Source: an uncultured Bacilli bacterium (lineage in GTDB: Bacteria; Bacillota_I; Bacilli_A; RF39; UBA660). Taken from it: DNA of 64,000 bases. The translations under genes and the position numbers were made by a program. The stretch is from assembly GCA_949425635.1 (NCBI GenBank), contig CASPWD010000003.1, positions 156,053-220,052 on the forward strand, given 5' to 3'. This document shows, piece by piece, positions 1 to 7,536 of this stretch (positions within the stretch are counted from its first letter, which is position 1; each line of letters starts with the position of its first letter). Below the pieces are notes generated by a model that saw only the letters and a program-made list of their open reading frames with translations, did no database searches and had not been told where the DNA came from.

Positions 1-2
1 GA

Positions 3-1271
3 TTAACAGGTAATGTTTTAAGAATGACAGACCCTAATACACCAGACTTAAAACATGAGTGGGAATTGATAAAAGATGGTACAAATCAAAAGGCACATAC
101 AACAACAGGAAAAACAATACAAGAATATGACCTAAATAATAAATTCTATAATATACTTGCAAATGATACAATTAGGATGAATGTATATCCTCAATTCTAT
201 ATGCAAAATGCAAGGAATAGATGTATAGGTACATTGTATTTTGGACCTGATGATGGAAATGATGATAATTATTTTAAAAGAAATGAAATACAATTAGACA
301 GTAATCAAGATGATAATGTAGATTTAAAACTAACAGATAGGACAATTTTCCTAAGAGATGAGAATGGTGGTAGTACAAATAGTTATATTAAAGTTGGTGG
401 AACTAATGGTAATAATGGTGTAACAGCTTATTCTAATGGAAATATGGAATTGAAGAATACAACAGGAATATCTGAAATTAAGTTTACAGGAAATAGTGCA
501 GCAAATACAGCAAGAATATGGCATGAACATAATAATAACATATTACACATTGATACAAACCTTCATATAAAAAATAATATAACAGCAGATGGAGATGGAT
601 ATTTTAATGGTGGAGATGTTTATATCAAAAATCAGGGTGGAACATCAAACCTATATTTCACAGATGGTACTAAAACATATAAAATCTATCATTTGAATAA
701 TGAAGATAAATTACACATAAATACAAACTTAAATATGGATAACAATAATATAGAAAATGTAAACAATATCTATGCTAATACAAGTATAAATGTAGGACCA
801 AAAGGCTCTGACAACAAGTATCCAATAACACTAGATAAAAATGGTAATATAGATGCAAAAGGAGATATAACAGGAAAGAGAGTTTTTGGTGCTGTTTATA
901 ATGACTATGGTGAAATATTTAGAAAAGATAAGGATGAAATTATTGAATATGGGGATATAGTTTGTTTAAGAGAAGATGGATTAGTACACAAAGTAGAAAC
1001 ACAAGAAGATTTATTTAATCTAATTGGAATATGTTCAAATACAATAGGTATGTGTTTAGGTGGTGCAGAATTAGAAGAAGATGAAAAATGCCCAGTTGGT
1101 ATAGTAGGTAAGATATGGGTTAAAACAGATGATATGGATTTAAAGCCAGGAGACCATGTAAGAGCTACAAGTAATGGAACAGTAGTAAAGAATAAAGAAA
1201 AGGCATTTGAAAAGTTTGGTATAGTAATGCAAAAATATGAAAATGGAAAAGTTTTAATATTTGTTAAATAA
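3..1271 (+). CDS. Tail fibre protein, C-terminal part (runs off left edge)
   Basis: The frame is open from base 3 to the stop. The first ATG, at 24, has no ribosome binding site, so I treat this as the 3' end of a longer gene. The visible protein is rich in N, T, G and D with repeated short beta-type units (LHIKNNITADGDGYFNGG style) typical of trimeric fibre shafts. The last ~130 residues change character (YNDYGEIFRKD, GDIVCL, GDHVRATSNG, FGIVM) and resemble the C-terminal caps of other phage fibres, some of which self-cleave (peptidase_G2-like); that link is an inference. A similar GD-rich fold recurs at 24076 and 32870. Confidence 0.7.
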   Translation, partial: LTGNVLRMTDPNTPDLKHEWELIKDGTNQKAHTTTGKTIQEYDLNNKFYNILANDTIRMNVYPQFYMQNARNRCIGTLYFGPDDGNDDNYFKRNEIQLDSNQDDNVDLKLTDRTIFLRDENGGSTNSYIKVGGTNGNNGVTAYSNGNMELKNTTGISEIKFTGNSAANTARIWHEHNNNILHIDTNLHIKNNITADGDGYFNGGDVYIKNQGGTSNLYFTDGTKTYKIYHLNNEDKLHINTNLNMDNNNIENVNNIYANTSINVGPKGSDNKYPITLDKNGNIDAKGDITGKRVFGAVYNDYGEIFRKDKDEIIEYGDIVCLREDGLVHKVETQEDLFNLIGICSNTIGMCLGGAELEEDEKCPVGIVGKIWVKTDDMDLKPGDHVRATSNGTVVKNKEKAFEKFGIVMQKYENGKVLIFVK

Positions 1272-1282
1272 GAGGTAATATT

Positions 1283-1525
1283 ATGAATAGTATAAAGAAA
1301 TGGTTAAATAGAGAAGTTACTTGGGGAATACTAATTAAACTAATAATATGTATAAATATAATTGTATTAGGATTTTGTATTGTATTAGCTAAATCATCTG
1401 ACTTAAAAGATATGGAAAGACAAAAATATATTAAAAATCTTGAGTACAGAGTTGGTGTGCAATCAAAATTATTAGACTATTTTTATACCGAAATAATAAA
1501 TAACAAGATAGTAGATAATAAATAA
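1283..1525 (+). CDS. Small single-pass membrane protein
   Basis: 80 residues, 11 bp after the fibre gene, with GAGGT before the ATG. One hydrophobic helix at about residues 14-36 (WGILIKLIICINIIVLGFCI) is followed by a charged ~40-residue tail. I do not recognise a family. Size and topology would fit a lysis accessory protein or spanin-like protein, but no lipobox or partner gene is visible. Confidence 0.6.
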   Translation: MNSIKKWLNREVTWGILIKLIICINIIVLGFCIVLAKSSDLKDMERQKYIKNLEYRVGVQSKLLDYFYTEIINNKIVDNK

Positions 1526-1533
1526 TAGATAAT

Positions 1534-1605
1534 AAGTAGTGGGACAGCAGTTGACTGTTTCCAAGTAATCACCCCCTGATATAAATACTTGGATTACCAC
1601 TACTT
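1534..1605 (+). ncRNA. Structured RNA element, three-way junction
   Basis: The 100-nt gap after 1525 folds by eye into a closed structure. The outer stem AAGTAGTGG (1534-1542) pairs perfectly with CCACTACTT (1597-1605). Inside are hairpin ACAG/CTGT (1544-1558) and hairpin CCAAGTA/TACTTGG (1561-1592), which carries an inner ATCA/TGAT stem with a CCCCC loop. The U tail is poor (TTTAGT), so it is not a standard terminator. It could be a terminator, a processing site or a regulatory RNA. Confidence 0.5.
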
Positions 1606-1625
1606 TTAGTATAGAGGTAATGTAT

Positions 1626-2120
1626 ATGAGTGATAATAAATCTGTTAGAAAAAGATTAGAAAAGATTTATGGTAGGATATGTATGATAGAAGAAGCAGGA
1701 ATAAGATATATACCAATAGAGAAAAGAAAAACTATTAGAGGGTATAGAAGAGAACAGGATGAGATAACATATCACCATATAAAAGAAAAACATTTAGGAG
1801 GAAAAGCAACAATAGAGAATGGAGCATTGATAAAAAGATATAATCATGATTGGTTACATTCATTACCAGATGAACAAAAAGAAGCTGTAAATAAAGAATT
1901 AATACATTTTAAATTAAAGATGTTGAATACATCAGAAGATGGTATAATAGAAATAGATATTGCAAATATACCATTAGAATTTAATTTAGATGATTGTATT
2001 ATAATACCTGTATATGATAATCAAAAGAAACCTAAATTTAACAGGGCAAAAGTTAAAAGAGAATTTAAAAGAAAAGTAGACGAGTATTATAATGAATTAG
2101 AGGATGAGGAAGAAAGATAA
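1626..2120 (+). CDS. HNH-like protein
   Basis: 164 residues. The ATG at 1626 is preferred over 1620 because GAGGT at 1614 is 7 nt from it. The segment HHIKEKHLGGKATIENG followed ~10 residues later by HDWLH has the spacing of an HNH beta-beta-alpha nuclease core (HH...N...H..LH). Zinc-binding cysteine pairs are absent and the C-terminus is acidic. Phage HNH proteins act in DNA packaging or as homing nucleases. The position, away from terminase and inside late genes, does not decide between these. Confidence 0.6.
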   Translation: MSDNKSVRKRLEKIYGRICMIEEAGIRYIPIEKRKTIRGYRREQDEITYHHIKEKHLGGKATIENGALIKRYNHDWLHSLPDEQKEAVNKELIHFKLKMLNTSEDGIIEIDIANIPLEFNLDDCIIIPVYDNQKKPKFNRAKVKREFKRKVDEYYNELEDEEER

Positions 2121-2130
2121 TCAGGAATTA

Positions 2131-2157
2131 CCAGAATTGATTTCTAGGGAATTTAAT
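2131..2157 (+). promoter_or_regulatory. Repeated intergenic element (CCAGAAT family), copy 1
   Basis: CCAGAATTGATTTCTAGGGA then ATTTAAT, starting 11 bp after a stop and 64 nt before the next ATG. Copies at 13041, 33258 and 58671 keep the same distance. CCAGAA and TTCTaGG can form a short hairpin. Confidence 0.55.
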
Positions 2158-2194
2158 TGTAAAAGTATATAAAGTTATATCTTGGAGGATTATA

Positions 2195-2422
2195 ATGGAA
2201 AATAATACACAGATAATTGTTAATGAAATATTATCTAAATTAAAAGATAGTGCCACTAATATAAAATATGATACAACAATGTCAGAAGAACATAAATTAG
2301 AAAGAATGAATGTATTATTAGACGTAATGCACTATACACAAAATATAAGAGAATATAGTCAGCTAATATTAGAACATGAGAGAAAGAAAAGAAGGATAAA
2401 AGAAAGGGGAAAGAAAGTATAA
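2195..2422 (+). CDS. Small hypothetical protein
   Basis: 75 residues, good RBS (GGAGGA), predicted all-helical with a basic C-terminus (ERKKRRIKERGKK). Its TAA overlaps the next ATG (TAATG), so the two are translationally coupled. No family recognised. Confidence 0.65.
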   Translation: MENNTQIIVNEILSKLKDSATNIKYDTTMSEEHKLERMNVLLDVMHYTQNIREYSQLILEHERKKRRIKERGKKV

Positions 2423-2994
2423 TGTTATTTAATGAAGTATTAGTCAATAGAATAAATAAAGAAGATTTTCCTGATAATACAAATAGTATTGTAATACCTT
2501 TAGACCCAAATTCAGAGTTGGCATATAATACAATTCATTTTTTTAAAAAAGACCATAGAGATGAAGGAGATATAAGACATAATATATTGAAAGTATATCA
2601 GTTATATTTAGATACACCCTTATTTGATAGTAGTATTATATTAGATAGAATAAATATATGTATAAAAGATGCTTGGAAAAATTATAATGATATAGGAAAT
2701 AATATATGGTCACCTAGTTATAAAATTGGAAGTACATTAGATATAGCAATAGTAGAATATGAAAAGTTAAAAATGATATATAGTCAAAATGAAGTAGATG
2801 ATGATTATTTAAGAAGTTACAAATTAGACTATAAGGAAACTTTAAAAGAGTATATAGGTAGTGCTATCTTTGAATTGGAATCTAAAACAGTAATAATTGA
2901 AATGAAATATACAAAGAAACCAGCAGAAAATAAATTTATAAAAGATATAAAAAATAAATTTTATGGAGAATATAATATAGATGTTGAAAGTTAG
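2422..2994 (+). CDS. Hypothetical protein
   Basis: 190 residues, start overlapping the stop of the gene at 2195. Mixed alpha/beta sequence with no motif I recognise. It ends just before an intrinsic terminator, so 1626-2994 probably forms one transcript. Confidence 0.65.
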   Translation: MLFNEVLVNRINKEDFPDNTNSIVIPLDPNSELAYNTIHFFKKDHRDEGDIRHNILKVYQLYLDTPLFDSSIILDRINICIKDAWKNYNDIGNNIWSPSYKIGSTLDIAIVEYEKLKMIYSQNEVDDDYLRSYKLDYKETLKEYIGSAIFELESKTVIIEMKYTKKPAENKFIKDIKNKFYGEYNIDVES

Positions 2995-3002
2995 AATGTT
3001 GA

Positions 3003-3037
3003 TATAGATAGGTTATAAAGCCTATCTATAATTTTTT
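3003..3037 (+). terminator. Intrinsic terminator
   Basis: TATAGATAGG / CCTATCTATA 10-bp stem, 8-nt loop, followed by ATTTTTT. Confidence 0.85.
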
Positions 3038-3038
3038 A

Positions 3039-3129
3039 AATAAATTTTGAAAAAACCCTTGACATATTTTAAAACTTATAGTATAATCACATCATAGTAA
3101 GGAAATAATAATTTTGAAAAGGAGAGGTT
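3039..3129 (+). repeat. 91-bp promoter/leader cassette, direct copy
   Basis: Identical base for base to the reverse complement of 63904-63994. It contains the promoter at 3059-3087 and the whole 5' leader down to the RBS. Confidence 0.9.
3059..3087 (+). promoter_or_regulatory. Sigma70-like promoter with conserved spacer
   Basis: TTGACA, 17-nt spacer TATTTTAAAACTTATAG, TATAAT. The spacer TATTTTAAAACTTAT recurs in the copies at 5416, 9886, 14650, 16093, 23241, 23758, 51883 and 63946. Confidence 0.85.
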
Positions 3130-3133
3130 CAAA

Positions 3134-3658
3134 ATGGACTATGTAAAGGAATGGAAAGAAAAAGAAGTAAAGTCAATATTAGAAGGTGCTGATGAATACA
3201 AAGATAAACTAAAACAGTTAGAAGAAGTAGAAAAACAAGCTGGTTATGATTTAGATAAAGCAAAGATAGAATATAAAGAAAGAACAGGAGAAATTGCAGA
3301 ATTGAAAAGATTAACACCAGTAGTTAAAGGATATGAGGATGAGGAATTAAATAGATTATATAAGATAAGAGAAAATGCAAAAGATGATTATTGGAAATAT
3401 AGATATAGTAATGCACTATATAGAGATTACGCTTGGAGTAAAGATTTGGAAGAAAGAGCAAGAAAACTAGTAGATAAGCATTTTAATACATTACAAGCAA
3501 AAGTTGAAAAGAAAATAGGAACTATAATTAAAATAACATCTTTAGGAGGAGACGATTATAGATTTGAAGGGACAGAAGGAAATTGTAAAGTGGAAGTAAT
3601 ATTAGCAGGTGGATATAATATTCAAAGATTACACACAAGATGGATAATAAAGAAATAG
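3134..3658 (+). CDS. Coiled-coil hypothetical protein
   Basis: 174 residues, RBS GGAGAGG. The N-terminal ~110 residues are highly charged and helical (coiled coil); the C-terminal ~50 (KKIGTIIKITSLGG onward) look like a small beta domain ending NIQRLHTRWI. First gene after a sigma70-like promoter. No family recognised. Confidence 0.65.
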   Translation: MDYVKEWKEKEVKSILEGADEYKDKLKQLEEVEKQAGYDLDKAKIEYKERTGEIAELKRLTPVVKGYEDEELNRLYKIRENAKDDYWKYRYSNALYRDYAWSKDLEERARKLVDKHFNTLQAKVEKKIGTIIKITSLGGDDYRFEGTEGNCKVEVILAGGYNIQRLHTRWIIKK

Positions 3659-3672
3659 GGAGAGGAAATACT

Positions 3673-3945
3673 ATGTATATATTAAAAGGTTATAAGGACA
3701 ATATATCAAAACAAGATACTACAAGTGCAAAAGTAGAATTATTTAATTATGTTAGACAGTTAGAACAAAAAGGATGGATAGATGATATGATGGAGGGTGG
3801 GGTTATCTCACCTGATATTAGCACAATATTTTATTATAATAGAATGCCTTATGTAGGACAATTAGCTCAATTTAGAGCAAATGCAAGAGAACAATACAGA
3901 AAAACATGTGAAAATTTAAAGAAAGATTTTATTGAAGTTAAGTAA
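3673..3945 (+). CDS. Small hypothetical protein
   Basis: 90 residues from the ATG at 3673, chosen because GGGAGAGG lies 8 nt upstream. The longer frame from 3640 would overlap the previous gene. No motif recognised. Confidence 0.6.
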   Translation: MYILKGYKDNISKQDTTSAKVELFNYVRQLEQKGWIDDMMEGGVISPDISTIFYYNRMPYVGQLAQFRANAREQYRKTCENLKKDFIEVK

Positions 3946-3965
3946 AAAGAGGTAGGAGTATTATT

Positions 3966-4517
3966 ATGGAAAATCAAACTATATTAAACAATAAACTAAT
4001 AGCTGATTTAGATGCAGTTATTAAAGAAGGAATACAAATATTAAATGAAAGAACAGGAACAAAAATAAATAGTTATAGAGTAATAGGAGATAAAATAGAA
4101 TTAGTAATAGATGAAGTTAATTCAATGGATGAAAAACATACAGTATTAAAAGATAGATTAGGTATAAAAGAAGAAACAAATTCTGTAACTAATAATACAA
4201 TAGATAAGTTTAAATACAGATTAGATACGATATTAAAAGATGACTTTAGAGATTATACAATTAAATTTAGAGCATTAGATAATACAGGAGATATAATATT
4301 CATACATTTAGAAGTAAATATACCGACTATACCTTATCCTGTTAAAGTTAATTTTAAACTATATGAAGATGGATTTATTGATATGGGTTATATGCTATTT
4401 GGTGCAGAAGGAATAGATGAAAAATGGACTGCAACATCAATAGATAGCCAAAGATTTATAGAAGTTTTAAAAAGTATTAAGGCTTATTATCTATCAAAGA
4501 ATGAACTATCAGAATAG
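3966..4517 (+). CDS. Hypothetical protein
   Basis: 183 residues, RBS GAGGTAGGAG. Helical N-terminus (~1-60), then a beta-rich C-terminal half (FRALDNTGDIIFIHLEVN). No family recognised. Last gene of the operon driven from 3059. Confidence 0.6.
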   Translation: MENQTILNNKLIADLDAVIKEGIQILNERTGTKINSYRVIGDKIELVIDEVNSMDEKHTVLKDRLGIKEETNSVTNNTIDKFKYRLDTILKDDFRDYTIKFRALDNTGDIIFIHLEVNIPTIPYPVKVNFKLYEDGFIDMGYMLFGAEGIDEKWTATSIDSQRFIEVLKSIKAYYLSKNELSE

Positions 4518-4523
4518 GTTATT

Positions 4524-4540
4524 GTAAAATATTAATGATG
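4524..4540 (+). promoter_or_regulatory. Putative late promoter element (GTAAAATATTAATGATG)
   Basis: One of twelve copies of the GTAAAATATTAATGAGG family, 28 nt before the ATG at 4569. This copy ends GATG instead of GAGG. Confidence 0.6.
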
Positions 4541-4568
4541 ATATAAAAATATAATGAGGTGAATTATA

Positions 4569-5318
4569 ATGTTTAAAAAAGATAATAGAATAAATTTAGT
4601 AGAAGCTACAAAAAGAGCTATATTAGAAAGTGAAACACCTGAACATATTGCAAAAGAATTTTCAGCAGGTGTAAGGAAATTAGATGATATTGTTTCTGCT
4701 TGTAAGAAAATAGATGTAAGACAAACAATGATAGAAAGAACACCAGATGGAAGTTGGCATATAATGACAACAGATAGAAAAGACTTATGTACTATAAGAG
4801 GAGATTATTTTACAGATAGTGAAATAGAAGATTTAAGAGATGATGGATATATCTATGAAAGAGATTTAGAAGAAAGTAATAAATTAGAAGAAAGTAATTC
4901 AATAGAATATTTTAAACAATTTAGTGATATTATAAATAAGTATTTACCTGAAGAAGGACAGGGAGATACAATGGCTAGTCAAATAGTAACAGCAGTAAAT
5001 AAGTTAATATATAGATACTTTAATGATGGAGATTACTTTGATAATGTTATTTCATACTTTGATTCTTATGAAGACCAATCTAGCTATGCAAACTGGTTAG
5101 ATAAGTATTGCCCTGAAACATCAAGAATATTATATACTATAAAGGGTATGGGAAATAGTAAAGATTACGAAGCATTATTAAAAGCACTAGCAGATATATG
5201 TTTTGATGAACAATTATTAGAAGAATATTCAAAGAAAAGTGCAGAAGGCGACATTTATGATTGCGATGGTAAATACCAAGTAGAAGAATATTATGAAGAT
5301 GATGAAGATGAATATTAG
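4569..5318 (+). CDS. Acidic hypothetical protein with LEESN linker
   Basis: 249 residues. An N-terminal ~100-residue module, then the tandem linker LEESNKLEESNS, then a second acidic module ending in a DDEDEY tail. The linker resembles the (L/V)-x-E-(S/N) linkers in the polyproteins at 10364-22771, so it may be a head protein cut by the prohead protease; that is an inference. Expressed from the late-type element just upstream. Confidence 0.6.
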   Translation: MFKKDNRINLVEATKRAILESETPEHIAKEFSAGVRKLDDIVSACKKIDVRQTMIERTPDGSWHIMTTDRKDLCTIRGDYFTDSEIEDLRDDGYIYERDLEESNKLEESNSIEYFKQFSDIINKYLPEEGQGDTMASQIVTAVNKLIYRYFNDGDYFDNVISYFDSYEDQSSYANWLDKYCPETSRILYTIKGMGNSKDYEALLKALADICFDEQLLEEYSKKSAEGDIYDCDGKYQVEEYYEDDEDEY

Positions 5319-5343
5319 GATATAATTCAAATGATGTTAATAT

Positions 5344-5371
5344 ATGAGAGGTAGGTTATACCTCTCATCTT
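5344..5371 (+). terminator. Hairpin terminator (weak U tract)
   Basis: ATGAGAGGT / ACCTCTCAT 9-bp stem with a 7-nt loop, followed by CTTTAG. Confidence 0.65.
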
Positions 5372-5415
5372 TAGTTATTGGGGGTAAATTTTTTAAATAA
5401 ATTTTGAAAAAACCC

Positions 5416-5444
5416 TTGACATATTTTAAAACTTATTATAATAT
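5416..5444 (+). promoter_or_regulatory. Sigma70-like promoter with conserved spacer
   Basis: TTGACA plus the conserved spacer TATTTTAAAACTTAT. A run of overlapping TATAAT-like hexamers follows (5437, 5439, 5442), so the exact -10 is unclear. Shares about 40 bp upstream with the 91-bp cassette. Confidence 0.8.
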
Positions 5445-5479
5445 AATAACATACTTAAAGAAAAGGAGGATTTGTAAGT

Positions 5480-5803
5480 ATGAAAAAAGTAAGAGGTAGG
5501 AAAGAGAATTTAGGTAAAAGGATTGATGAACTTCTATCATTAAAGAATAAAGCAAAATATGAATCATCAAGATATACAGAAATGTATGTTGAAGATGTAG
5601 TTAAAGAAGCACAATCAACAATTACTAAACTTCAAGATAAATTAAACATATTACAATCTAGTAATAAAGATACTAATGAAAAAGAAATAATTAGAGTTGT
5701 AGATGATATGTTTAATATATTAACCAGAGAACATCCTAGTTTAATTCAAGTTGAAAATGATTATACTTTTTGGAATGATTTGAACAAAAAGTTCAATGAT
5801 TAG
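5480..5803 (+). CDS. Small coiled-coil hypothetical protein
   Basis: 107 residues, RBS AAAGGAGG. Basic N-terminus (MKKVRGRKENLGKR), then helical, with a possible coiled coil at ~50-70. The following gene begins 13 bp after its stop, so the two are co-transcribed. No family recognised. Confidence 0.6.
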   Translation: MKKVRGRKENLGKRIDELLSLKNKAKYESSRYTEMYVEDVVKEAQSTITKLQDKLNILQSSNKDTNEKEIIRVVDDMFNILTREHPSLIQVENDYTFWNDLNKKFND

Positions 5804-5816
5804 AAAGGAATGTATT

Positions 5817-6584
5817 ATGAAAAAGAAAAAATCAACAAATAAATTTAAGGCAAAGAAAGGAAAACACCTGAAAAGAAGAAGCTCTGATATATTTAAAACA
5901 AAAAGAAATATACCTTATAATGTAATTTTAAAGGTATTATTTATAATAGCATTATGTATAATAATTTATAATATGATAACAACTAAAGACGATTTAAAAG
6001 AAATCAATAATAGACTAAATGATGTAATAACAGTAATAGATAAAACACAGACAGAACAAAATACATTAACAGATAAACAAATACAGTTAGAAGAAAATAT
6101 GAAAATATTAGAAACATCTAAAGCAGAAAAGAAAGCTGAGGAAGAAAGAATTGCAAAAGAGAAGGCAGAAGCTGAAGAAAAAGCAAAGCAAGAAGCAATT
6201 AAATTAGCACAAGCAAAAACACAAGTAACTTCAAGAGGTGGAACTACATCAAGAAGTAGTTCAACAGTAACATATTCATTAAACGAATATCAATCTTATG
6301 CAAGAGATTTATGTTTAAATACTTATGGATGGACTGAAAATGATTTTCAATGTTTAGTTAAGTTATGGAATAGAGAATCAGGATGGAATCCAAATGCACA
6401 TAATAAATCATCAGGAGCTCATGGTATTCCACAATCACTACCAGCATCTAAAATGGCTAGTGAGGGTGCAGATTATTATACAAATGGAAAGACACAGATA
6501 AGATGGGGATTAAAATATATCAAAGGTAGATATGGTTCACCATCTAATGCTTGGGCTCACTCTCAACAGAAAGGATGGTATTAG
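5817..6584 (+). CDS. Membrane-anchored lytic transglycosylase (Apf/SLT-like)
   Basis: 255 residues from ATG 5817 (RBS GAAAGGAA). Basic N-terminus, membrane helix ~34-54, charged coiled coil ~60-130, Ser/Thr linker, then a C-terminal goose-lysozyme/SLT-like domain ~158-255. Key signatures are WNRESGWNP (likely catalytic E187), GIPQSLPASKMAS, RWGLKYIKGRYG and the terminal AHSQQKGWY, matching aggregation-promoting-factor type transglycosylases of Firmicutes. It should cleave peptidoglycan at lysis or entry. The N-in anchor with external enzyme resembles a signal-anchor endolysin. Confidence 0.88.
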   Translation: MKKKKSTNKFKAKKGKHLKRRSSDIFKTKRNIPYNVILKVLFIIALCIIIYNMITTKDDLKEINNRLNDVITVIDKTQTEQNTLTDKQIQLEENMKILETSKAEKKAEEERIAKEKAEAEEKAKQEAIKLAQAKTQVTSRGGTTSRSSSTVTYSLNEYQSYARDLCLNTYGWTENDFQCLVKLWNRESGWNPNAHNKSSGAHGIPQSLPASKMASEGADYYTNGKTQIRWGLKYIKGRYGSPSNAWAHSQQKGWY

Positions 6585-6587
6585 TTT

Positions 6588-6758
6588 ATGGAAGATGAAG
6601 AGGAATATTTTTGTAATAGATGTTGTCGACCAATAACAGAATATGAATATTATGATAATGTAGATGGTTATTGCCCAGAGTGTTATGAGGAAGTATGTTT
6701 AGATGATGAAGATTGGACGGATAATACTTACTTGGAAGATGAGGAAGATGAATATTAA
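6588..6758 (+). CDS. Small zinc-ribbon protein
   Basis: 56 residues, starting 3 bp after the transglycosylase stop, so probably coupled. CNRCC near residues 9-13 and CPECYEEVC near 29-37 form a likely zinc ribbon; the rest is very acidic and ends EDEEDEY. No function known. Confidence 0.65.
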   Translation: MEDEEEYFCNRCCRPITEYEYYDNVDGYCPECYEEVCLDDEDWTDNTYLEDEEDEY

Positions 6759-6761
6759 AAT

Positions 6762-6790
6762 AAAAGAGTAGTTATATACTACTCTTTTTT
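6762..6790 (+). terminator. Intrinsic terminator
   Basis: AAAAGAGTAGT / ACTACTCTTTT stem, 5-nt loop, U tail; follows the zinc-ribbon gene. Confidence 0.85.
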
Positions 6791-6927
6791 GTTATAAAGA
6801 TGTTATATATTATGTATGATATATTTTATTTTCTTTTCATATATCATATTCATCTTCATTTTATGTATCACTCATAAGATACATTTGTTTTATTTTTTAT
6901 TTGTCAAAGTACGAATACAGAGATTTT
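6791..6927. other. Non-coding, hairpin-rich AT spacer
   Basis: Part of a 303-bp gap without an ORF. It holds two perfect hairpins, one pairing ATGATATAT/ATATATCAT around 6816-6848 and one pairing ATGTATC/GATACAT around 6863-6884, plus a lone TTGACA on the minus strand (6902-6907) with only a poor -10. I see no gene. Confidence 0.4.
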
Positions 6928-6964
6928 GAAAAAGAACCCACTAACTTAGGCAGGGTTCTTTTTC
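6928..6964. terminator. Strong terminator, probably bidirectional
   Basis: GAAAAAGAACCC / GGGTTCTTTTTC, a perfect 12-bp stem with A and T tracts on the two flanks and a 13-nt loop. Confidence 0.85.
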
Positions 6965-6994
6965 TATGGGTATCTAAAATCTAATACCAAAATA

Positions 6995-7012
6995 GTAAAA
7001 TATTAATGAGGG
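6995..7012 (+). promoter_or_regulatory. Putative late promoter element
   Basis: GTAAAATATTAATGAGGG, 30 bp after a strong terminator and 49 nt before the first gene of the portal operon. Confidence 0.7.
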
Positions 7013-7061
7013 TAAAGCCCTTGAATAATTTTAAAATTAGAGAGGTAGGAGGAAGATATCC

Positions 7062-7535
7062 ATGAAACAATTAACAAAACAAGACATTTTAAATAAACTT
7101 TATGAAATTGCAGAAAAAGAAAAATTAGATTTTACAAGAGAGGTTCAAAAAACTATTAGAAATGAAGTAGTACCTATGGAGGTTATAAAGATATTAAATA
7201 AGTATGATAAATCTTTTTTACCAATATATGATACATATAATGCTGTATATCTAAAAAGATTTAATAACCCATTATATAGGAATTTAAGAAACCCATATAT
7301 AGATGTAAAGGAAGCAGCAATAGCATTAAGCTCATTAGTTACTAAAATGCTAATAAGTATAAGTAAAATGCCAAAAGAAGATATATCAATATTTTCTACT
7401 GTAATGAACATTTCAGGAATAAATCTAGCAATAACAAATTATGCAATTTATGGAAAAGAAGATGAAATTATGGAACAACATAGACAAGTAAGAGAGTTAT
7501 TGGAATTGTTATTTTTAGAAGATAAGGAGGATTAG
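7062..7535 (+). CDS. Hypothetical head-region protein
   Basis: 157 residues, RBS GGAGG, stop 1 bp before the portal ATG (coupled). Predicted all-helical. No motif recognised. Directly upstream of the portal, a head or neck role is plausible but inferred from position alone. Confidence 0.65.
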   Translation: MKQLTKQDILNKLYEIAEKEKLDFTREVQKTIRNEVVPMEVIKILNKYDKSFLPIYDTYNAVYLKRFNNPLYRNLRNPYIDVKEAAIALSSLVTKMLISISKMPKEDISIFSTVMNISGINLAITNYAIYGKEDEIMEQHRQVRELLELLFLEDKED

Positions 7536-7536
7536 A

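Noticed and set aside
1534..1605. Hammerhead ribozyme or tRNA
   Set aside because: CTGAT is present but the CUGANGA and GAAA core is not, and there is no T-arm sequence or anticodon-arm geometry of a tRNA.
3129..3317. Short hydrophobic minus-strand ORFs opposite Lys/Glu-rich genes (for example here and at 2256, 8309, 12174)
   Set aside because: Leu/Phe/His-rich translations are the expected antisense of A/G-rich coding DNA and lack ribosome binding sites.
6791..6927. Minus-strand small RNA promoter at the lone TTGACA (6902)
   Set aside because: No acceptable -10 at 16-18 nt; nearest TATCTT is 20 nt away.
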